Assembly: GCA_015039465.1 (NCBI GenBank)
Contig: MU130029.1
Location: forward strand, 21,994 to 85,993
Length of the DNA stretch: 64,000 nt
From: Phlegmacium glaucopus
Taxonomy: Eukaryota; Basidiomycota; Agaricomycetes; Agaricales; Cortinariaceae
Reading direction: 5' to 3'
Numbering within the stretch: the first letter of the stretch is position 1; each line of letters begins with the position of its first letter. Under the pieces are notes generated by a model. It saw only the letters and a list, made by a program, of their open reading frames with translations, did not search any database and was not told the DNA's origin. The position numbers and the translations under genes were made by a program. Positions 23,369 through 33,459 of this stretch are shown here, one piece after another.

Positions 23369-24589
23369 ATGCCTACTACAACTCGTTCATACACCATCGC
23401 CGTTTTACCTGGAGATGGGATAGGTCTCGAAGTGATGCCGCCAGCTCTACGATGCTTAGAAGCAGCATCCTCCACATTCGGATTTCAACTGGAATTTCGT
23501 CATTATCCTTGGGCATCGTGTATCTATTATAACCAGCATGGAAGGATGCTTCCTGATAATTGGAAAGAGTTGTTGCAGGATTGTGATGCGATATACTTTG
23601 GAGCAGGTACGAGATAGAGCAATTTACCAAAAAAAATAAACAGTAAAAAAAAATTTGTTGGTGATTTTGTTTCAGTTGGTGACCCTGCTACAGTGCCTGA
23701 TCATATCTCTCTCTGGGGAAGCTTACTCCAATTTCGTCGGGAATTTGATCAATACATAAACCTTCGTCCATGTCGTCTCATCCAAGGCGTTCTCTCTCCT
23801 CTCGCCAATCGTGATAATAGACCAATCGATTTCATAACTGTAAGAGAAAACACAGAAGGAGAATACAGTTCCATAGGTGGAAGAATCTTCCAAGGCACCG
23901 ATCGCGAAACCGTCATCCAAAATACAGTGTTCACACGTACGGGTGTAGATCGTGTCGTACGTTTTGCTTTTGAATTAGCAAGGAGTCGTCCTCGGAAAAG
24001 GTTAACATCGGCGACCAAATCGAATGGGATATCGATAACGATGCCGTACTGGGATGAGAGGGTGGAAGTTATTGGAAAGGAGTATCCAGATGTCAAAGTG
24101 GATAAATATCACATCGATATCCTCTGCGCCCATTTCGTACAACGACCACACATATTTGACGTTGTGGTTGGTTCCAATCTCTTTGGAGATATCCTTTCAG
24201 ACCTGGGCCCAGCATGCACCGGTACCATCGGAATAGCACCCTCCGCCAACCTAAATCCTTCCTCCAAACGCAATGATAAAGGCTCCAACTCGGAATGGAA
24301 ACCCAGTTTATTCGAGCCCGTCCATGGGAGTGCTCCTGATATCGCAGGGAAGGGAATAGCCAACCCAATAGGGATGATATGGGCCGGACAGATGATGTTG
24401 GAACATCTAGGGGAGAAGGAAGCTGCTGATGCAGTTATGAAGGCGATTGAGAATGTATTGAGGGATGCTAAGGATGCTCAGTTGAGAGGCGATGACAATT
24501 TGTTGACTCCTGATATGAATGGGAAAGGAACAACGGAGGCGTTGGGAAGAGCGATCGAAAATGAGATTCTGAAGACGAGGGGCTCCTAA
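23369..24589 (+). CDS. tartrate/D-malate dehydrogenase (isopropylmalate dehydrogenase family)
   Basis: Exons 23369-23606 and 23676-24589 give 383 aa, the usual length. The start fits the family: MPTTTRSYTIAVLPGDGIG, with the GDGIG turn. Further motifs are ENTEGEYS (substrate and Mg site), the KSN region with the catalytic Lys, VDKYHIDILCAHFV with the catalytic Tyr/Asp set, SNLFGDILSDLG, and [19 protein letters not shown] (NAD-binding loop). The enzyme oxidatively decarboxylates tartrate or D-malate with NAD and a divalent metal; it is cytosolic in most predictions. 3-Isopropylmalate dehydrogenase is an alternative, but ENTEGEYS and the absence of leuB-type spacing favour tartrate dehydrogenase. 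Two truncated copies lie at 40,831-41,356 and, written backwards, near 29,100-29,600. This is the only complete copy. Confidence 0.92.
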
Positions 24590-24663
24590 AAGATGTTGTC
24601 CAGATAGTAAATCGTAACCCGTTGTAGTCCTCGTGGAAAAGATGTTGAATTGGTATTTAAACG

Positions 24664-25444
24664 TTAACGGACGTAAGCAGGAGGTGGTTCGCTGGTGTGG
24701 ACACTAGCTAATCCAGGAAGATTCGTTGATGGAATATTTGAACCGACTTGACGTTGACCAACAACATCGGTGGTAGTGGCAGGCATAGTATCGCTTAATT
24801 CCATAACACGTCGTTGAAGCTCCTGGATTCGTTGTCGATGGTTCACTGCACCCCCTGATTCATTTTCCAACTTATGAATCTCTACCATCAATACCTGCAC
24901 CTGTCGCATGCGCTCCACGAGGTCAAGGGTAAAATCTGGCTGTTCATGTTCAGCAATGGGAAAATGAAGGGGTCGTGGTTCCGGTGGAGGGGTGACGGAC
25001 AGGAATGGCGGCGGCTCCGCGACTGGAGAATTTGAATATCTGGTATTCGGACTAGGAGGTTGCTGAACCAGTGTGGTAGTAGTTCTAGTAGTAGGCCTCG
25101 TCGGCTGATAGACGAAATTTGCTCTCGTACTCCTATTGGCAGCATATCTATTTGGCTGTCGAAAGTTTCGCCTCGTATACATCGGGAGTTGCTGACGTGG
25201 CGGTATGATGCCAGGCGCAGCTGGAAACATAGTTCTAGACCTCCAATACCCTGGAGAATAACGAAGAAGGGCTTTCATGAGCATATGTCAGTTGAAGAAA
25301 CTTTATAAGCTTACCACGACGTCTCTTAATTATCCAGATCCTGAGAGCCGCGGATAGAACAACAACGACGACGACGACAACAGCGACGACGACGAAGTTG
25401 TTATGACCAAATGAGGGAGGCGAACTTGGATTTGACACGGACAT
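24664..25444 (-). CDS. single-pass membrane protein with C-terminal PPxY motif, copy 1
   Basis: Exons 25444-25315 and 25250-24664 join in frame to 238 aa. Residues about 17-37 form a Val-rich membrane helix, followed by a basic stop-transfer sequence (IIKRRRG). The rest is Pro/Arg-rich and cytosolic. It includes a predicted coiled-coil (VERMRQVQVLMVEIHKLE; RIQELQRRVMELSD) and ends EPPPAYVR. PPxY motifs bind WW domains of NEDD4/Rsp5-type ubiquitin ligases, so an adaptor or ligase-substrate role is possible; that is inference. It converges with the dehydrogenase gene, whose stop is 75 bases away. The gene is repeated at 41,408-42,059 (shorter) and within the backwards block near 28,500-27,870. 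Confidence 0.75.
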
Positions 25445-25556
25445 GATGCTTGCGAAGGAGGCAACAGCTCAGCGCTCAGGGTCTTAAGGCGGTGTGAAAC
25501 TATATGTAGTCCAAATACGGATTCAGCTGACCCGTGTGTCCAACGCGCGTCATAGC

Positions 25557-26286
25557 AGGACCCCGGATAATGGCAGGTGCGCCCTGATACCCATCCGGAC
25601 AGATTTTTTAGAAATTTTGAAAACGGCCGGGAGCCAATCCGGACAAAATCGACCCAAATTTCGAAAAGGCCACGGGCCTTCATCCGGACAGAAATTTGAT
25701 TTCACTATGTAGCCAGGTCCCAGTCCGGACATAAGTCAATCTACCAGTTCCGCGCCAAATGTTGAGTGCAACTGTGCTCGTGACTTGCGGGTTCGAACAC
25801 GCCTTGCAACATATTTTCTGAATGTTTCTCATCTTATGCTGTTTGGACTTGTGTAGTATATCCCATGTTTTTTTGCACGAGTGAGAAACCATGGGATCTA
25901 ACTCGATTTCGCACCCTCCAAAAGGCAGACAAGCAACTGCAAGAGGCATTGAAGCTTTCTCGAAAGCGAGGTGGAAATCTGATGGTGAAGATTAGTAAAG
26001 ATTAGCTACGATGTTGAATACACATGGCTAGTCTATATCATAGCTGGTGTTCTTGAGTATTATTTAGCTTAATACCTCATTTTTCTACCTCGTCTGCGGC
26101 GATTTTCAGGCCAGATCCCACCGATCCGGACAAAAATTAGCAAAAAATAGGCTGGGCACGGGGGTCCGGACAAATTTTGCAAATTTTGGGGAGGCTAGGA
26201 GCAATCCGGACAAATATCTGGGACCTCTGTCCGGACGAAAAGTGCCTTTCTAGGATCAGGCCTCCCTTACCATTATCCGGGGTCCT
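25557..26286. mobile_element. 730-bp TIR element with 8-bp target duplication
   Basis: The terminal repeats AGGACCCCGGATAATGG (17 bp) are perfect. The flanks are GTCATAGC at 25,549-25,556 and at 26,287-26,294. CCGGACA words recur through both halves, as sub-terminal binding sites do in hAT-like elements. It codes for no transposase. The equivalent place in the third unit (about 42,130-42,235) lacks it, so it inserted after the unit was duplicated. Confidence 0.88.
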
Positions 26287-26295
26287 GTCATAGCC

Positions 26296-26530
26296 TCAGA
26301 GTGAGAGGTTTTCGAATGTCCAAAAAGTGGAATAATAACTTATTGTGGTAGACATGGATTGAAAGAGATTCGAAAGATAACATTGCGTGGGATGGAGGTA
26401 AGAAAATAGAAGATATAGTACTTTGTATCGTAATGATAACGGAAAAGCAATATAACCCAAGCCCAAATAGAAAAAAGAAGGATGCCCTAGCGCAAGCATA
26501 TGTCCAATAAGTCGATCATTACCATCCATT
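26296..26530. repeat. spacer of the duplicated unit, copy 1
   Basis: This segment (GAGGTTTTCG..., then GAAAGAGATTCGAAAGATAACATTG and GATGCCCTAGC) matches 37,466-37,620 and 42,237-42,420. It lies between the membrane protein and the protease in the complete unit. Here the protease is missing and unrelated sequence follows. Confidence 0.8.
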
Positions 26531-27049
26531 TACAGCTGTTCTCATATCTGTAGACGTTTTTGAAATTTCGCATTGTGCGCCTTTGCTCACAAACTAGCCT
26601 TGAACTAGGGATAAAGCTATCCGTTACTCTGCAGGGTCGCTTATCGGCACAAAGTCGGCACACCATATTTTCCCTTCCGATGTTCAAAGTCCGACCAACA
26701 ATCGATTCGCTACATAGTACTAATTTGTGAAATAGCGCGCCTCCACAACGCCTCCAGGGGACTATTTTTTTTATTTGAATCTATATGTTTCAGTTTTAAT
26801 ATACTAGACATTCTCTATACAAAAATTGATGAGCTGTGGACATCGTTGAAGAGAGAGATAATTCAGTTCAGGCAATATGAAATTATGAATTGTACGCTAT
26901 CCATGGTGGCAGAGTGAAAACTTCCAGTCCACACGAGGTTGCAGGAGGAAAAAAGAATGTAAGATGCTCCGAAGAGAGCAGATGGACAAAGTTCACTCAT
27001 GAGAAGGAGTAGTGAAGGGGTCTGTTTTTGCATTGAAGCCAAGCCACAT
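26531..27049. other. no gene seen
   Basis: This is the stretch between the end of the duplicated unit and a run of 25 A. A minus-strand frame crosses the A run and is therefore unreliable. Confidence 0.45.
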
Positions 27050-27074
27050 AAAAAAAAAAAAAAAAAAAAAAAAA
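27050..27074. other. run of exactly 25 A, probable assembly gap
   Basis: Two other runs of the same length occur at 48,283-48,307 and 55,320-55,344, both at backwards-written blocks. A fixed length of 25 suggests a standard N gap converted to A rather than a biological tract. Confidence 0.75.
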
Positions 27075-27210
27075 GAGCATATTGTGGAAGTTTTAGATGG
27101 AGTTTGAGAGAATTATGATAGGGAGTTCGTGATAAGTCGTCACTCCATATACAGCCAAGTAGCATCATTCGAAGTTACTTAAGTAATTATCTCGCGGTGG
27201 GTCTGCGAAA

Positions 27211-27490
27211 GTGGAACAACTGTCATTGAACCTCAAATCAAAAAGTTGGTAAAAAAGCCCGTCCTACGTATTCTCTCTGCTATTGCTGTCATCGACGACG
27301 AGCGTGCCAATACCGCCACGCCACACTGCACATACACTGAGGCCCTTGAGTTTGTGTTTTCTGATGTTTTTCCCTCTGGACTAAAACAAGACATTAATAG
27401 TATGGGACAGGTAACGCTATTTTATTTTATTTTTAGTATAAGTACTTATATTAATTGGTGTCTTCTTTGTAACAGATAAATTATTTAATG
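27211..27490 (+). CDS. uncharacterised coding exon(s)
   Basis: A clean frame includes IEPQIKKLVKKPVLRILSA and then AVIDDERANTATPHCTYTEA. It ends at a GTAACG donor near 27,413, with a possible acceptor TGTAACAG at 27,477. The composition is that of a globular protein, but I recognise no family. The downstream part is lost in the backwards block. It may belong to a transposon. Confidence 0.25.
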
Positions 27491-27559
27491 GGTCTCGTCA
27501 TACTTTCCACTATAATTTATTTGTTTGGCCTTTAAATGTAACGGGACTACTTTGGGGAT

Positions 27560-29900
27560 GGGAACAATATTCGGGGTGAGTGCAAACGTGCACCACCCAA
27601 CGAATTAACTCGGATGGCCAGGAGATAGCTCCTCTGCCCAAGAACAAAGGAGAAATCCTTCCCTGGCCAGTGGCCAGATAAAGTTGGGTATAGATGATGT
27701 TATTTAAGGTAAAGTGAAAAACCTGTTGACTTTTGGAGAGCAAGTGCTCCCATGTTTATAATTTAAAATTTTTCTCGGGTAAAGCAGTCCAACCGATGCC
27801 CTCTGATGCGAGTGCTCCGTTACGTGATTTGCCATCTTGGCACTGCATGCCCGGTCGACCTAGATGATTAATCTCGATCAAAGTGTGGCATAGTTCTCGA
27901 CGGAGGAAGCGTTCGTGGTACGGGCTAAGTGCTTTGGGGTTATAGACAGTGACGCAGTAACTATAGCGGCAGCAAGAATAATAAGATACGTATAAGCAGG
28001 GGGTGGAGACCTAACCGCGGCAGCAATAACAGCAGGAGCAACAAGATAGGTATCGGGAGACATAGACCTCATGCGAATATCTCAAAGAAGTTTACTGTAC
28101 ACAAGTACCCGCGGGAAGAAGCAATAAGAAATCCCAGAAGATCTTGATGATGGTGTCAGCAAGTCGTTGGAGGATCAGGCTTATGGTCTGTAAGTTTAAG
28201 AGTTCAGCGTCCCGGCGGTAAGGAGAGGTAGTGGGGAGATTGCCTTGGTGTTGGGTAAGTAAGAGGGTAAAGACTTGTACTCGTTGGTGTAAAATAGGAA
28301 CTGAAGCTCGCGTAAGTGGTTCACGTCCACTACTACCAGCTGTAAGTATCCAACCTTTTACTTGGTCCCCCACGTCACTTGGTAGCTGTTGCTTAGGTCC
28401 TCGAAGTTGCTGCACAATACCTTAATTCGTTATGATGTGGACGGTGGCGGTGGCTATAACTTCAACCAGTTATAGTTCAGCCAAGTTTATAAGGTGGTTA
28501 TGGTTGCTTAGAAGGACCTAATCGATCACAGGTCTGGTCGCTTGGTGGGGGACGAATGTAGGCAATTTGCAAAGTTATGGTGATTTAATTAGGTTGCCAT
28601 CGATGCTAAGGAAATCTTTGTAGGAACTGGCTTAAGTAGTCGTAGGATAGTGCGCCCAGGATGCGGCTTTAACGAGTGGTAGGGTAGTTGCTGGCTAAGT
28701 TTTAGGACAGACGTAGGTGGACCTAGGAGAGTATTAATATATCTAATTGCCACATAAGTAGTACAAAGTTGGTGGCCGGGATTTCAGGTACGACATTTGG
28801 GAACGAAGGCACCGTATGTACGACAATTAGAGAATAACAGACGACTTCCTTCCAGTTCAGACCGGTAAAAGCACGAAACAAGTTTGGTAGGCTATAACTA
28901 TTGACGGTGACTTTCATGGGAAGTTTTTTTGTTAGCACGGACTTTTAGGGTTTTTCTGCGTAAACCTTCTCTTCGCAGTTTTTGATGATGCGTTGTAGCT
29001 TGCCAATTCGGTCTTTTATCGGCTTTGTCTTTCTCGTGTTCGTCGGGAAGCTGAGATGCTATTCGTAGGTGGTCAGGAGTCGGAAGGTTATGTCCATTGT
29101 AATAACTGGAAGGCTATTGACGTAGTCGCTGCTACCGGTCGAGTGTATCTACAAGGTTGTAGTAGACAGGCCGGGTATAGTAGGGATAACCCAAACGATA
29201 AGGGAAGGGACGCTATAGTCCTCGTGAGGGCACCTGCCCGAGCTTATTTGACCCAAAGGTAAGGCTCAACCTCGATAATAGTAACGCAAACCTCCTTCCT
29301 AAATCCGGCCGTCTCCCACGATAAGGCTACTATGGCCACGTACGACCCGGATGTGGCGGTTTACATACAAGTGATACTGAGCTCGAAGGTGTTTATAGAG
29401 CTCAAGCACGTTTAAAGTGTATTGTTTGTGTAAAACGTGTTTACCGTCATCCAGACTTTCCTATAGAGGTTGAACTTTCTCTAACCTTGATTGGTGTTGT
29501 AATTTATGCATACCAGAAACATACTTTACCCACGTCTCCTATAGCTACACTATAAATAGGTGAAACTGTACCAACTAACCGTTGATTGGCAGGCAACGTT
29601 AGGTAATTACGTATATTACAAGAACAGTCTTATGGAGTTGTTTGGTTGTTAAGAGTAATGTTCAACTATGGCCGAGAAGACTAGAGTATGCAAGGGAAGA
29701 ATGGGAGAATTTGTAAAAAGAAAGAATGAATTTATGTGTCTCCTAGCGAAGCTGTAGTACAAGGTGTAGCTCAACAAACGTCTGCTTATATTCAGGATAA
29801 ATATCCTGAGTAAGAAAATACCTGGACCCGTATGACGCAGCTCCCCTGAGCATTACGGCCCGCATCGGTGCCGGGGTGTGGGTTCAAGTTAGTATATACT
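27560..29900. other. mirror block 1: sequence written backwards, not complemented
   Basis: Read base by base from 29,840 down to 27,660, the text aligns closely with 40,590-42,300: the protease upstream region, the dehydrogenase fragment with the same 5' junction, the membrane-protein gene and the spacer. For example 27,781-27,840 reversed equals 42,137-42,196 exactly (60 of 60). Below 27,690 reversed it continues into a transposon end (TAGACCGGTGACCGGTCCC). Reversed in place, it supplies the missing left part of the second unit, whose protease is at 37,668-39,938. Frames called here on either strand, including one with PPPAY near 27,980, are accidental. The block limits are approximate. Confidence 0.93.
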
Positions 29901-30480
29901 GTCACCATTCACCGTGACACGAATGTTGATGAGGTGACACCTCTGACTAGTGTTGGATGGATATAAACTGGATATATCCGATCAAGTTCCTAATTTGATA
30001 GGTCTTTGGGGGCAAAGTTTCGCTTTGGGCCCCAAGGTTTGTAAAACCCTTTTTTGGAGGTACTCGACTCGTTACAACAAACACATACAATAGTCTTTGG
30101 GGATCCAGCCTCGAGTTATTATCACGGTTTGAACACGGCCGGTCTACGCCGTCTGATCGGAACGGGAACGTCTCACGCCTATGTATGATTGTATCCGAAC
30201 TCCGAACTAGAGATAATAGAAAATACACGAAACAAGATCCTGAGATGCCAGTGTAGATATAATTAAAGGATTGTCATTAGCATTTTCACAGCGTGAAATG
30301 CTCATTACTAGAGTATCCGAGTCAATCATTGGGCAATTTCGAATACTCATTCATGTCTGTCACGCAGACTCACACCTTGTTTACCCCGGCAACTAAAATT
30401 TTGTATTGATTTTTTGTAAAGACTACAAACAATAATCTAATGGATGTGACATTAAACACTGCCCTGCTACGTGACCTACT
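29901..30480. other. no gene recognised; side of mirror block uncertain
   Basis: A 93-codon minus-strand frame at 29,947-30,228 has no motif. I cannot tell exactly where the backwards text ends. Confidence 0.3.
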
Positions 30481-30489
30481 TTAGTACAA

Positions 30490-30824
30490 GACCGTCCACA
30501 AAGTGGACGTGTTTGGCACGAGACTAAGAGGACCGGTATAACTGAGTTTGAATTAGTAGAGAATCCCTTATCAGTCCGGCGATCAAGCGGCATCGTTTGT
30601 TGTTTCCTAATAGAGGTAACAGGATCACAGCCGATTTCGTGTTGGGAATGCATCTCACAGATTTCTTTGCTCTTTGCCCTCTCCCTCCATGTTTCGCCAC
30701 GTACATATTCTAGATACATTAGAAAGACTTTAATACAGCCAGGTCCCTCATAAAATTGAAGTTTTGGCCAAAATTTTGAAGCAAGCGGTTGTATTGCTGG
30801 ACTTTGAGAGGTGGCTTAGTTGAT
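30490..30824. mobile_element. partial MITE of the RecQ/DUF6589 family
   Basis: About 30,528-30,800 is the reverse complement of the right half of the MITE at 13,301-13,936 (shared: GAGAATCCCTTATCAGTCCG, GCATCTCACAGATTTCTTTG, CTTTAATACAGCCAGGTCCC). It abuts the left end of the 6.56-kb element, so one inserted into or beside the other. Confidence 0.75.
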
Positions 30825-31068
30825 CCTAGCCTCATGACCGTCCCTTCCTAAAGAGGAAACAAGAACCCAGAGGGTTTCCTCAATAGAGGGCCTGGTGAAA
30901 CTGAGTTTAAATTAGTAGGCAATCCCTTATCAGTCCAGCGATCAAGCGGCATCGTTTGTTGTTTCCTAATAGAGGCAACAACATCATTTCTAACTTTAGC
31001 GGTTGTATTTTTGGAACACCTGTACTTCCTGCTCCTCCCTTGCGCTTACTATCGAGTTCCATGGCTTC

Positions 31069-33277
31069 CGCACCCATTGACTACATACCAACTCTGAACG
31101 AGAGGTTAGACTTCCTGAGAAAAGCTTCTGCCACAGCTATCTCTGCTCTTGTCGACTCAATTTTGGAGCTGTGGACCTGCTTACCACAAGACTACCTTTG
31201 AGAACTGGGAGCACTCAACCGTACAATATGTCTTCGAAGCTCTCTGGTGTGCTGGGCTGTCAGTCAAGGAAGAATTGTACCTCGAGAAATGCAACTTTGC
31301 TCAATTCTTGCGGACCAACAAGGCTGGGATAGTTTGATTTCTGCAGGGACTGGAAGTGGAAAAACCTTGCTGATCACTCTCTGTACCTTGCTTGACAACC
31401 CTGCAAAGAAAAAAGTCACCATCATTGTATCTCCTCTCAAGCGGCTGCAAAAAAGTCAAGCAAATGAATTCACGACATGTTTTGGAATTTGTGCTGTCGC
31501 TATCAATGAAGACACACCCCGGGACTCCACCTGGTGGTCCGTAAGTCATCTGTTCATAATGTTTAACAAACACATATACCCACATATTTATAGGAAAACA
31601 TATTCTCCACTAAACACGGCATTGAAATGCATGCGCAACTCCTCATCATCACCATTGAACAGATTTTTTGAACACCTGAGGGACATTTCCCTCAAATGGC
31701 CCTTTTATTGCAACAGCTTAACTTCCAGGCTCTCATTTCTTGGTTCTGTGTTGATGAGGCTCACTCATTTTATACTGCTGGGTTTGCTCTGTATGGTCTA
31801 CCTGCGTTTCGGCCTCCCTGGGGAAAACTTCACAAGCTCAAAGCATCTCTTCGGCCGTCCATACCCTGGCATTTCTTTTCACCAACTTTTCCACCACACA
31901 TTCTGGAATTAGTCAAGGAAAAACTTCTCCAGCTGGGTTACGACTACATCCACATTACATCCAATCGTCCAAACATTATTTACACCACCCATCAAGTCGA
32001 GAACAGTATTGAGGATGTCCACAACTATGAATGCTTTCTCCAATCACCATTCAACACCGACTCTCAACCTCATGTTCTGATTTTTTTTGATGACAAGAAA
32101 CTAACAACAAAGGTTGAAGCACACCTTGAATCTTGCCTTCCACCTCGAGAGCATAGCAAGGGCATTACTCAATATTACCACTCCTCAATGTCTAAGGACT
32201 ACCTCAAAAAAGTTCACAATGATTTCATTTTGCCCACCAGAACATGCAAAATCCTAATTGCTACTTCAGGAGAATCAGTCGTAAGTTGTCTTTCAATATT
32301 AACTTTTTGTGTGTTAATACTACTGGTTGTTTTGAGGGAATTGACTTTCCAAATGTGAAAATTGTGTGTACAGTAGGCCTGCCAACCAATATTGTTGATG
32401 CCCTCCAACGGGGAGGCCAAGCAATTTGCATAGGAGCTGAGCATGCGCTCTTTGTCGTGTTCTAAGAACCCTGGGCACTCGAAATAAATTAGGAAGAGTA
32501 CCTTGACATCAATGGCACCCATACTATTGACGACCCCGACCGACCGCGTGACAAACTGAAAGTCAACTCTCAACAATGAGAGCGTGCACCATATTCCTCA
32601 GTCCACCTTGTGCAGTGTCCAACCTGCTTGCGTCAGTTTTATGTGGACTACCTTAACAATAAATCAGTTACTGGTGAGTTATTCCAAGTCGGTTATTCTA
32701 CGTGGTCATTGACTAAAATATACAACTATCAGCGGTTATATACACTAGCAAATTCTGTTGCGATTGACACAATGACGGATTCAACTTGCAACTCTTTTTA
32801 ACTGGCACACTCTATAAGATGGCTGGGGAGAAATGGAAAGCCGACAGCCAGGCGGACGGAGCCTCAGCAAAGCTTCGACCTAAAGCTGACCGAATTATTC
32901 TCAACAACAAAATTATTGAATGGTCGAAAGGCGAGACTACTCAAGATCCAATTGGTCGCCCCTACTACCACATCCTTTCTGACAACCAGAAGAAAAAACT
33001 CATACAAATTGCCTCAAAGGACCTTCAGTCCTCGTCAACCATCATGGAAGCCTTAGAAGAAACTGAAGAATGGGGCACACAGTGGGGTGGTAAATTGTTT
33101 TGCCTAATTCTCAAGCATGACATGGCTACCAAGGCAGCTGCAACTAAGGTGAGGGCCCAGACTGTGAGGGCTTGTAAGGCTGCAACTTCTGGGAGTGGTT
33201 TTATTAATGCTACTCCTGATACTTATTTAAATTCCGAAGGGAGTAGAACGACTCGCAAAAAAGTAAAAAGTAATTAG
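31069..33277 (+). pseudogene. RecQ-like DEAH helicase, decayed
   Basis: Walker A AGTGSGKT at about 31,343, VSPLKRLQ (motif Ia), FCVDEAHSF (motif II, 31,750), SNRPNI, FFDDKK, YYHSSMS and ATSGESV / GIDFPNVKIVC (motifs IV-V) appear in helicase order, with introns at 31,540-31,594 and 32,281-32,336. Damage: a frame change before Walker A (about 31,200-31,300), another near 31,664, and stops TAA 32,463, TAG 32,490 and TGA 32,577. Motif VI reads QRGGQA, lacking the expected Arg finger position. A CPTC pair follows (about 32,613) and an uncharacterised C-terminal domain ends at 33,277. RecQ proteins unwind DNA 3'-5' with ATP. Many copies of this helicase type occur in Agaricomycetes, apparently on mobile elements. 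Confidence 0.82.
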
Positions 33278-33459
33278 ATTTGTAATTACTCCACATCATC
33301 ATGTACAATAGTCACTAGTACTGAGCCATCTGTATCAATAATGGTCTCCTGGAATTCTGCAGGTGAGATGTCGTCTGTTTCATCCACATCAAAACCCCTG
33401 CCCATCTTCAGCTCCTCCATCTTCTTGTTGTATGTAGCGAGTGATGACATCTCAAATTT

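Noticed and set aside
27050..27074. Poly(A) tail of a retroposon or processed pseudogene
   Set aside because: The length is exactly 25, shared with two other runs at assembly-error sites, and no target duplication or retroposon body precedes it.
27878..28072. Minus-strand frame containing SPPPAYTYL, apparently a third PPxY protein end
   Set aside because: It lies in mirror block 1. The real third copy of the membrane gene is found there only after reversing the text; this frame is accidental.
29947..30228. 93-codon minus-strand gene
   Set aside because: It has no motif, no splice partners, and is next to the uncertain edge of mirror block 1.
31069..33277. Functional host RecQ helicase
   Set aside because: It lies inside TIRs, has several stops and frame changes, and its C-terminal part differs from cellular RecQ proteins.
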